64,000 nt of DNA from Congeria kusceri (lineage: Eukaryota; Mollusca; Bivalvia; Myida; Dreissenidae): positions 3,157,501 to 3,221,500 of the forward strand of contig CM051034.1 in NCBI GenBank assembly GCA_027627225.1, written 5' to 3'. The notes beneath the pieces are model-generated. The model saw nothing but the letters and a program-made list of their open reading frames with translations, had not been told where the DNA came from and did not search any database. Positions 12,001 through 24,000 of the stretch are shown piece after piece; positions within the stretch are counted from its first letter, which is position 1, and every line of letters starts with the position of its first letter. The translations under genes were made by a program, and so were the position numbers.

Positions 12001-15000
12001 CACCAAATCATCCTCGTCGGTAATCGGTCGGACATCAAAGTAGAGCCTGTCGGCCTTGCAGCCGATGCCGACGCCGATCTGCTGCGTACGGACGCTCTTG
12101 GCGATTCGGATAAGGGCTATGGCCAGTCTGAACAGGTTGTCCTCGCTGGCAACTCCATTAGGCTTCAATTCTACGGCCTGTCCCATCTCGAATCTGCAAC
12201 CGTAAGCTTTCATGTGATCCAGGTATTTGGCTGCATTGGCAAGATGACTTGTTATGTTGCCAATAACACTTCACGTCATTTTGTATTAACACTTAATGCT
12301 TATAAAGTTGGCTATCGATTGCAATATCAAATGTCTATATGCCAGTAACTTGAACGAAATATGGCAACAATGTTTACCAGATATTGAAACCCCTCGTTGT
12401 TATAGTAGTTAGTATTTAGAAATATTCTCCGAATATCAGATGCGTGCTTGCGCGCGCTGTTGTAACGTCATCAACACATGAAAAACAGTTTTCTAAATTA
12501 AGGATTCTTTGGCTTAATTACGCTGTGGCTTGGTACAATCCTATCAATTATTTAATGAGTCTTACCGCATCTTCTCCTTGTCGTGACGGGTAGCGATGTT
12601 ATCAAGATTGACCGACCTCGGCCTATAACCGGATCCGGAAATGACGTATAAACCGCCATGAAAGTCATCGTAACTGAGATCCAGAAGATACACCAACATG
12701 GTGTCGAGGCGAATGTATCTCTTCCCCGGACTGACGAACGAATGTAGTTTGAAGTGTTCCGACACGTCGTCGCTTGAGGTCGATACGTCGAAAAGCAGCG
12801 GTTTTCTGGATTCGTTCCTCAAACTTCCGGGATAATCGTATTCGTCCTCCTCGCCAAGTGGGAGAGGTACGGAAATCAAATTTGCAGTCGGAAACTGGGC
12901 CAGATTGGTCTGGATGCCGTCCTGTACCTTGACGCACACGTCTATGACGTTATCTGAAACGCGCGTGACGTAATCGAATCCAGCCAAGGTGACGTACTGA
13001 GTGAACACTGCCGCTGAAAGACTTCCGCCCGCTGTTAGTGTGATTCGAGCTGCTCTGAAACCAATGGACATGCAAACTGCGTCAATGCGGTACAAAGGAT
13101 GAATCCGCCACCCGGTTTAAAAATGTTTAGATTTTTTTTGCAATGGTAAGCTGAATAACTTTGCGAATGCTTTCCGGTGTCGTTGTAAACTCGTAGAGCT
13201 AAAAAAATCATTTGACACTTGTAAAACACAATATTTAGCTGAAACAGTGCTAAAGTAATACGACTGTTTCACACATAGTTCCCCTTGTATACATATCAAG
13301 CATTTTACGGTTATATCTGCCAAGCAAACTCATCATCAATAACAAATCATCTTTATGTCTAATAGAAAGGTACTCCACCCAAACATCTTAAAACTTCAAG
13401 TAAACCAAATTACCTCCCTTCCAAGAACTGCTTGTCTTTTACGTCTGTGATATTCATCGTCAACGCTTTCTGGACGACGACTGAAATACCACACAAAACA
13501 AACAAATATTTAAAAAACCAACAACCATTCTTTCAGGAATAAGAAACCAAATTCATCAATGGTCATAATTATTGTGAATATAGATTCGTGAATTCATCAG
13601 TGGCACATGTCCTTAAAGATCATTAGGATATCCAAAACTGTACTTAAGTGAAATGTTCAATTTCATTTTTTTTCTGTATAAAAATCAGTATGTATCTCGT
13701 ACGGATTGTCAAATTGAGAAATAATTTTTTAATTATCGTTGTTAGCCCTCGTGGTTTCATTCCTACGCATCAGAACTCCACATCATTGTTTATTGGCTGT
13801 TAAACAACGATAATGCAAAAATAATAATTTTTCGATTCTAAAATGAGTTGACAAATATTTTTGCAATTGTAATAAAAAAAAACCATTTCACAACGCGCCG
13901 CTCAGAATGGGGACATGTTAGAATTATTAACACATGGCGATTCTGAACCAGAATTAACCATTCTTACATGATACTCGCTGATTTTTCTATAGAGAAAGAG
14001 TAAATCTTTAATTGTTTAACTACCTAATGAACAACGAAAAAAGTAGTCTCGAATCTGAGCGCAGCATAGTAAAATGTAGTTCTCATTACAATTGCAAACT
14101 ATATTTGTCAGATCATGTTAGAATCGAAATAATTTTCGGATTATCGTTGTTTATCGGTCAATAAACAACGATTTGGAGTTCAGAGGCATAGGAATTACAC
14201 CGCGAGGGCGCTAGCCCGAGGGATTAAAAAGCTACGCATCACAACGACGACGTTAAATCAAAAATGAAAATAAAAAAATAAAATCAATCAAATGAAATAA
14301 AACGCATGTGAGTTTTGTTGGTGGTCACCATACCGGACAGGTGGGGTTTCCGCCGGGTACTACCGCCCCCGCCCACACACACAGCACAAGACTACACCTA
14401 AATTAAAACACCTTGCAGTAAAAAAAAAAGGATGGACATTGCATGATTCAAAATTCGCCTCAACTATCGTGAGTCTCTAGTAAGTTAATGCAGCCTCAGG
14501 CGCGGAAGGACCTCATAAACTTCGAAATACACACACAATAAAATAAAACATACTTGGAGAATGATATGATTTTGTTTGAGTTATTACTAAGATGTATGCA
14601 TACCAGCCATTTCACATGTTTCTATTAGACTCTATCTGACCTCTTTCAGATTGCGGAAGGATCTTCGTTAGCCGCTGGAGCCTGGCCGCCAAACGCATGT
14701 GCATCGTGCGGGTACCACACCAGTTCCAGTGGTCGTCGATGTCGCCCGAGTGGAGGCTGCAGTCACCATGGCAACGCCTCGTTTCCACGCCGCACCAGGC
14801 ACTGGTGTCGCCCTCGGGGTCGAAGTCCACGTCGGTTAATGGGTACTCAATTAGTCTGTAAGTGTAGAATTTGTAGGTTTAAGTCATTTATTAAGTAGTC
14901 TAACATGACACGCGCAGATTTTTCTAAAGGAAATAACGAAAGTTACCGGTAGGCGCGCAATAAACAACATAATATTGTCCGAAACTGTAATCTGTAGATC

Positions 15001-18000
15001 GCAGTGTAATTTCAGTATTGATTGGTTGAAGTTAAATTTAGAAAAGAAATAATTTTCGCATTACAAATACATTAAATTACCAATAGGTCCCTATAAGTCG
15101 TGAGTAGTGCAAAAACTTTACAATTATTACCGTCAGACCATATTATTCATTATTAATACATTTAATGTATTACAAATTAGATAACTAACACGGTACATTG
15201 TTTAATATGTACTCTATAAGTCTGATACTACACATGTTTTACAAAGTAAATCACGGACACAGTAATCGATATGTTGATTAATACCTCCCCAATTATGATT
15301 ATTTAAATTTCATTAGAATTATGATGTCGTATTTCCATACTATTCAAATGTACCTTAAATTTTGGTTCAGCGCAAAACTTAAACCAATGACTATAACTCC
15401 AAGACAATTATAAACGATTTACACTTGTATTGTCAACGTCCCTTAGTATCTATCAAAACGATGGTTGTATGTTAGATCCTGTTTTGCCTTTTTTTTCTTT
15501 AGACAGAAAGTGCTCGAAAAGAACTGTAGGCCGCATAGTCGGAACTCGTGAGTGCTCTATAAAAACTGAGGTTTTGGAAATTGTCACGTACATGTATTAC
15601 GCTGTTATTTGCTTAAATACATTACTTATAAAACTTAGCTTGCATGCATATTTGGCGATTACCTTCTAAATCTTTCCGTATCATCCTGAGAAACACTTCC
15701 GGTGAATGCCCCACAGGCGACGTCCATTGTCGATCCCTGCGGGTACGCACCGCCAACCAGAAGTGGTGACACCGAGGTTAGGTTAACATACGGCGATTTC
15801 GATACCGCATCACCTAGGTGCGGAAATACTTAACACTAGTTATACCTGTACTCGTATATGAGTGTTGTGAATGCAAACTGCGTTGTCTATTTAAATACTC
15901 AATAGGCTGCGTAAGTTGGCTTTGGTGTCTGTACCAATGGACGTTGAGATCTCAGTCTTTTTAAGCAACTGATTTAATGCTTTTAGCTAAAGACCATAAA
16001 AAAACTGCAAGTAGATAGATTCCTCGTAAATAAAACGATATGTATGATTGATTGCGGACACATTATCACATTATCACAACGATTACCTAGTTTTTCCAGA
16101 AGCTCTTTCACCATTGTGTGCTCCACGTGACCCGATCTGCGCGTGCGCGAAAGCAGCGACCTCTTGCGGCGATCACTTTTCGGCTTCCTCGCTACGCATG
16201 CGCTAACCTTCGTGTCGTTTTTCGTAACGTACGCAAAATTGGCGCACACGGCAAGCTCGCTGAGACGCCGTTGGATGTAGTCATCGGTTTCCAAGACAGC
16301 GGGCGAAAAAGCTTTGGCTTGTGTGATGGAAATTTCTGCCCCGCGTCCCTCGTAGAACACGGATTCGTTGCCATGGCGGCCGTTGGGAAATTCGGACGTG
16401 TCTTCGTCAAACGCTTCGAGAATAAATAGCTTTCCTGGGAAAACAAACTGGATATGATAACGTATATGAACTACATTTTATTCAGGAGTCAGTCTTTATT
16501 AATAATGTCAGTAAGCTTCTCCTTTTCGTAAATTTTCAGTTTGTTTCAGTGGAATTGAGAAGATCGTGCGACTGTGCATAAATACTCATATTGAAAGTAC
16601 AACCATTATACAGTAATGTACATACAAGTAATAAAGTATTATTTTCTATGACCTATAGCAGAACATGTTTAGCCGTTTATTAATGTACAGTATGTGACCT
16701 AATGTTGTCCTCATACTAGCGGAAATAGCTGCAGTGGCGTTCATAGTTGTCATTTATTTTTCTCATTCAGAGTCAATTAATTTTTTTCTTCCATGCTAAC
16801 AATTTTTTTTTTTATAGACAACTAAAGTTCACAAAATTTTAATGTTAGTCGTACATCACTGCGCTTTTCTGCTTAGATCTACCATTGTGACGTTGGGATT
16901 CAGTCGCCATTTTTAGGAACTTTTGTCTACATACAATATGCGTTTCGGATAATTATGTAAGAAGCTATTTTCGATTTTGAATAAATAAAACTCACTTTCT
17001 GGCCATTCTGCTTCTATAAATTTCGCAAGTCTTGACACAGAGGCTGCCAGTTCCGTAGAAACAATGCGATCCGCGCATGCGTTAGTGACGTCATCTGCAA
17101 CCACGTGATCCCTGCAATCTACGCATGCGCGACCGGGTTTGCCGCACCACGTGGCGTTGCGTTCCTCGGCGGAAAAGAGCACGTAATCACCCCAGAGTTG
17201 ATACAGGCTTCAAAAAAGAAGATGGAGTGTTAAATAAATAAAAAATCAGGGGAATGAAACCTGGCACAATTTAAGTCTTCGTTTCTTTCATTTGGAATTT
17301 TCGAAGCAGTTGAGTTTGTTCGAAGTTTATTTCCATGTCTTTCCGCTCCGAAGCAGCATTAGACTTGTCCCTGTGTTTTTCAGACGAGAAAAAAACTTGA
17401 GAAGGGATGTTTTTTGTCCGAATTTATGCCAATCTTTTAACGAGATTTTACGAGTACATGATAAACAGTTAATTTTGAAATCGGGAATGCTCGAGTGCTG
17501 TGGCCATACGGGGAGCCGTTTCATCAATGGTTGCAGTGCAAAGGCTGCCGGAACTATTTCCAAGCAAGCCTTGAAAACTGCAATCACAGCTGATGTGTAA
17601 ACATACAAATTACCTTGCGAACTCGAGGTCGTTCCGTGTCAGTTTCTTGCTCGGATACCCGCACGCCGTCTCCATGGTGACGTCAGCGTTTTTATCGAAG
17701 TTATCCGCGTGACAGTCCGCGTGACACGTGTGTGAAAGCTCCGCCTCCAAAATGTTGATCTTGCGTGAAAGGCTGTCCATCACCTTGACGTTCCTTGAAA
17801 CAAATCAAAGCAACTTTAAAGGGCCCTGTTCACATATTGGCAAACTGACAATTTAAAAAAATGTTGTCACAGATCTCAAAAAGAAATTATACATTACTGG
17901 CGAAGTACGTAAATCCTGACACTTTTGCTAGTTTTTGGACGATTTTTCTCGATGTTTGCATCAAACAAAAATAAATAGTTAAACATAATAAGTAGGGTTT

Positions 18001-21000
18001 AATCCTAAGATTTGGTTAAAATATTAGTGAAAATTGCTATTTAAAAGTAACTGAATGAAGTGTTTAAAAAAGACATGTAACATGTTTCGAAAAACGGATG
18101 GCGAGTACTTAAATCCGGACACTTTTTAAAATATACTTTACTTAAAATAAAATAAATAGAAATAACATTAAACTACACTTTGTCAGATTTCTTGTTTTTC
18201 TTCCTATGTTTACCTTTTTCTGGTGTTTACTTTCATAATTTTCACTCTAAAGCTTTATTTATCGGAGGTATTGTTTTGATGTCATTCCCCCACGTGCAAA
18301 TGTTTACATTTTTAAGGAAGAAAAAAACAATAGTAAGTAAGTGAAATAATACTCAATCGATTCTGTTGAAACTTGACATATGGTGCTGAGACAGGCGTGT
18401 GCATCAATCAATACATTAGAATTATTGGTCTTGATCATACAAACACATATTTTTCAGGTGTCCGGATTTAGGTACTGTCCGGATTAACATATTTAGGCAG
18501 TATATCCAAATAAGCGAAATTAAACTCGTGACTAAGAGATATATTGGAAATATCGTTTTGTTTATGGACAATAATTGATCGAAATGGATAAAATTAAAAA
18601 GCGTCTGTTACGCTTTTAATCGGTATTTTGGAAAAAAGTACCGTTTTTCTTTTTATAATATTTGTTTTAGATTATTCCAAATGCTTTAGTTTTTGCAATT
18701 AAAACATTTTATGACATTTTCCAAAAATACGAAAATCTGTAAACAAGTCCCTTTAACAACAAACAACATTTAACGGGATGTACCCGACCTAATATAATTT
18801 TTTTTTACTTAAAGGTATATAATTAGCACATCGAGTTTATTATGACGGTGAATTTAGGATTTCAAAGTGCTACGGTTGTGCATATTAAGTAAGAAAAAAA
18901 GGTTCGAACCAGCAATAAACAAACATGAAAAAGGCGACCATACTGTTTGAAGTTTGTGTACAATGTGCTTAACAATTAAATGAAATGAGTAAAAAAATTA
19001 CTGTATCAAAACTCATTTAATATATTGTAGTAATTAAACGGTATTTCCTAACTGTTATATAAATTTTTTTATTAGGTTTGACGTTTGTTGGGAAATGGCA
19101 CTTAAAAATATATTTACACGTGGTTGTCCCGATGATGTAGTAAAACAATTTTGTCAGAATTTCAGAATATTTCATAGCGTACCAAATATGAATTCCAAAA
19201 GCGTCCACGGAGAAATCTGTTTCCGCTACAGTGACGTTACTGTCGACGTAGACGTAAACGCGGTTGCAACGTTTGATCGTGTCACCCGTGGACACAGCGT
19301 TGATCGTAGGCCGTGTGCTGAAAACAACAACAACAAAATTGCATTTGGTTTCAAAATTAACGCTGCCTCATATATAAGTGCTTGCATTGATTTATTTTCC
19401 GGAGTTTGACTTGCATCTCAATTTAAACGTGTATTGTGAAAAAAATACTGGTAGAATATCTTTATTTGCTCTTCATGTTTTGGGGTGAAAGTGTTTCGAA
19501 TGCAAACTTTTGCCCTCAGTTCGTATGGCTATTGTCAGTTCAAGAAGACCTGTGACAATACCTAGAACCCATGAATTTGGCAGAGGTTGAACGTTCGTTT
19601 ATTTAATTTACAACATTATAGAACAGAGCCGAACAGAACAGATATTTTATTAGCGGCTTGTAAAATACATCATCAAAGCAATTCCAAATGCAATAAAAGA
19701 AACTAGTTTACGGAAAGTTCTACTCCTGATAAGTTGATGTTTACAATTTATAATTTAATTATGTAAAAGTTGAATCATGTACATAATATTGAAAAGGTAT
19801 TTCGGATGTAAAACAAGAAACGTGGAAATTCTACGAAAACCAAATGTTTCAAACGAAATCCATAAAAGTCAGCACAATAATGAAAGAAAGTTCTGGGTGC
19901 CATATGCATTCCTAAGCGAGGTCCCGTTATAAGGCATCTATGTATGAAATTTCATTAAAATATCGAAATGCGTTCTCAAGCTATTGAACAGAAACCATTT
20001 TTGTATTTTTTAGTAACATTGACATTGACCTTGATCTCACCAACCCCATATGCAATCCCAAGCGAGGTCTAGATACAAGGTATCTATGTATGAAGTTTCA
20101 TTCAAATATCTTGATGCATTCTAAACTTATTGAGCGGAAACCAAATCTATTTTCAGTAACGGTGACCTTGACCTTGACCCAATCCATTTCATATGCAATC
20201 CCAAGCAAGGTCTCCATATATGGTATCTATGTATGAAGTTTTATTGAAATATCTTTATGGATTCTAAAGTTATTCAGCGGAAACCGTTTTTCTATTTTTA
20301 GTAACGGTGACCTTGACCTTGACCCCACCCACCCCATATGCAATCCCAAGCGAGTTCTCGATATATGGTATCTATATACGAAGCTTCATTAAAAATATGT
20401 CGATGCCTTCTCAAGTTATTGAGCGGAAGCCGTTTTTCTATTTTTAGTAACGGCGACCTTGACATTGATCCCACCCACTCCATATGCAATCCCAAGTGTG
20501 GTCTCAATATAAGGTATCTATGTATGAAGTTTCATTAAAATATCTTGATGCGTTCTCAAGTTATTGAGAGGAAACCGTTTTTCTATTTTTAGCAACGGGG
20601 ACTTTGACCTTGACTCCACCCATCCTATATGCAATCCCAAGCGAGGTCTGTATATAAGGTATCTATGTATGAAGTTTCATTAAAATATCTCAATCCGTTC
20701 TCGAGTTAGAGAGCGGAAACGAAAAGTTGACGCCGCCACCCCGCCAGCCCGCCCGCCCAACGATATACCACAATCTAAAAACGGAAATTTTTCTTAGACA
20801 AAGGTTAACAATGGAACAGCATTTTATTGCGAGTTTACAATGCGAAGGCACGGACCAATTTTTGCAGGATACAAATTTATGTATAATTCGAAGAATTAAG
20901 ACTTAACATTTTTGAACTCGATTATCAGATTTTAACGATTTAATTATTTATTGATTTCCTGTAACTAATTGTGTCTTGGTTCGTGCTTAGTTCGCCATTT

Positions 21001-24000
21001 ACATTACTCATTGAACAATTGTTTTATAGATTATACACACTAATAACATGACACGCGCAGAGCATTCTATAGACAAAAAACAAAATTCTCCATTGTTAAA
21101 CTGCTAATAAACAACCCGAAAAAATAGTTCCGAAAATGTAAAAAAAAAAATGTTCGCATTGAAATTTCAGAAAATGTAGTCAGGTCTTGTTAGAATAGAA
21201 AATCATGCGAAAACATTTTCTTTATTAAATACAAACATGATCGAACAAATGTCTTTTTTTTTAATAGTTATTTTAGAACAACGTTTCGTTTGTAACTAAG
21301 CGTACAGCCTTGCGTACATATATATAGAGAGAAAGACCAAAACTTTGCTGGTCATCCGTCTAAAAATCTGTGCGTGCGATGCTATTTATATATTACTGCA
21401 CGTTTTGCACGGGAATACTTGAGCGCTCGAGGAATTTCGTGCAGCTCGCGGACAGATCGCTTGCATACAGAAGGCTGACATAAACAATCGATATCTGACT
21501 TACATGTACATACTTAACCACGACCAGAATTTATAATAAAGGAATGAAACAGTGGAAAGTGACAAACTGGTGTTTCTAATTAAAACATTAATTGGGTATT
21601 TTATGGCGCATTGGATTTGAATAAACGGTCTGTCAGTTTATTATCTTATTATTTTCTTTGCTTTAACTAATTCTTTAACAACTAGACATTTCTTATTTGG
21701 TATGAACTCTTATTGTGGATGTTTTTGTTTTAAATATATATGCAAAATGTACATGCAGTTATTTGCCACAACGTTCAACAAAACATTGTAAATTCATACT
21801 TTTTAATGTACCAGTCCATGTACACATGTAATTTATGAAATGAAACTATACTACGCGTATTTTTAAGAATTTAATATATCTTATTCGTATATGATACACT
21901 GTCGTCAAAACACACACATAGTATTTATGTGTTTTTTTCATTATTGGATTGGGTAGTTATTTCTATTTGCACTTACAGATTTGACTACTTGAACAGCCCA
22001 ACCAGTAGACTAGTTAGGATCCGGCAACCGAACCGTGGGGAAACTGCTAGAGCAGCACGGCTCAACGTTACATGGCTAAGACATCCAACTGACACAAGAC
22101 TGTGGTTAGTTACCTATCTAGTCAGGACTAAGACGGTTTACATCAACCGACCCACATATTGGAAACTGCTAGAGCAGCACGGCTGAACGTTAAATGACCA
22201 AGGCATCCAACTGACCAAGGACTGTGGTTAGTTACCTATCTAGTCCGGACTAAGACAGTTTATATACACTCGACCCACCGATTGGAAACTGCTAGACCAG
22301 TACGGCCCAACGTTACATGGCTAAGACATCCAACTGACACAAGACTGTGGTTAGTTACCTATCTAGTCAGGACTAAGACGGTTTACATCAACCGACCCAC
22401 ATATTGGAAACTGCTAGAGCAGCACGGCTGAACGTTAAATGACCAAGGCATCCAACTGACACAAGACTGTGGTTAGTTACCTATCTAGTCAGGACTAAGA
22501 CGGTTTACATACAACCGACCCACATATTGGAAACTGCTAGAGCAGCACGGCTGAACGTTAAGTGGCCAAGGCATCCAACTGACACAAGATTGTGGTTAGT
22601 TACCTATCTAGTCAGGACTAAGACGGTTTACATACAACCGACCCACATATTGGAAACTGCTAGAGCAGCACGGCTCAACGTTAAATGGCCAAGGCATCCA
22701 ACTGACCAAGGACTGTGGTTAGTTACCTATCTAGTCAGGATAAGACAGTTTACATACAACCGACCCACATATTGGAAACTGCTAGAGCAGCACGGCTGAA
22801 CGTTAAATGACCAAGGCATCCAACTGACCAAGGACTGTGGTTAGTTACCTATCTAGTCAGGACTAAGACAGTTTATATACACTCGACCCACATATTGGAA
22901 ACTGCTAGAGCAGCACGGCTGAACGTTAAATGACCAAGGCATCCAACTGACCAAGGACTGTGGTTAGTTACCTATCTAGTCAGGACTAAGACAGTTTACA
23001 TACAACCGACCCACATATTGGAAACTGCTAGAGCAGCACGGCTGAACGTTAAATGTCCAAGGCATCCAACTGACCAAGGACTGTGGTCAGTTACCTATCT
23101 AGTCAGGACTAAGACGGTTTATATACACTCGACCCACCGATTGGAAACTGCTAGACCAGCACGGCTCAACGTTACATGGCCAAGGCATCCAACTGACCAA
23201 GGACTGTGGTTAGTTACCTATCTAGTCAGGACTAAGACAGTTTATATACACACGACCCACCGATTGGAAACTGTAAGTAAGGTTTTGTTTGTTTGTTTAT
23301 ATACTGAACAAAAAAAAGAAACTAACGCTAAGTTTAAATGTTGATACTTTTTAACTTTTGAATAGATTTGTCTGAAATCAGCTGTTGTATAAGTTTGTCT
23401 TATGAATCAATTGGGATTAACGTCAATTTTGCAAAGTATAACGATTTTAATAACCGCACGCCGTTCCCGGCTAGCTCAGTTGGTAGCTGGACTGCCAATC
23501 CGGTGATCGTGAGTTCGAACCCCAGGCCGGCCACATCATCATGAAATCATATCTACGGCCATTCTCCCCCGACCTCTGATTCCAGTAGGGCAGTTACTGA
23601 CGTAGGTATGTGCACTTAGTACTGGTAAACCGCTTAGATCGGCTAAGCTTGCCCAGGAAAAGTGTGAGTAGGTTAACTGACCGGCGTGATATGACTGAAA
23701 TACTGTTAAAAACGGCGGATAATCCAAATACACAAACAATCAAACAAAATAACCGCATGTTTATTTATGATTGTACATTTCGTATTTAAACGTGACAATT
23801 TGGCATGTACTTAACGAGTTTTATTTATTTTTTATTTATTTTTTGGGGTCAGTTTCTGTTAGTCTGCTTGTTAGCAACTTGACGCAAAATGTCATGAACG
23901 GATTCATTTGACGATTTATGGTAAAGTTGGAAATGCACCAATAAACAAATTATTTCTAGTATATTTTGATGGTGATCCGGATCACCGTCTGGATCAATGA

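Larger units (their letters stand above)
12925..15730 (-). other. Module 2: Hedgehog signalling-domain-like, degenerate
   Basis: Residues about 743-902, in exons 12-15. The order is DVACGAF, then WCG, CHGDC, CGTRTMHMRLAARLQRL, then VVVQKAL, FLEGRAARITLTA and LAGFDYVTRVSDNVIDVCVK. The last two blocks resemble the Hedgehog motifs HYEGRAVDIT and EAGFDWVYYES...HCSVK. Zinc ligands are replaced (His to Phe, Asp to Arg, His to Asp). Intron phases at the two shared positions match module 1. Confidence 0.75.

Noticed and set aside
16118..16429. 103-residue plus-strand frame
   Set aside because: Antisense shadow of exon 11 of the Hedgehog-fold gene.
23466..23533. Possible functional tRNA gene
   Set aside because: The head is followed by a SINE body shared with 55589-55892, target duplications are present, and cloverleaf pairing is imperfect.
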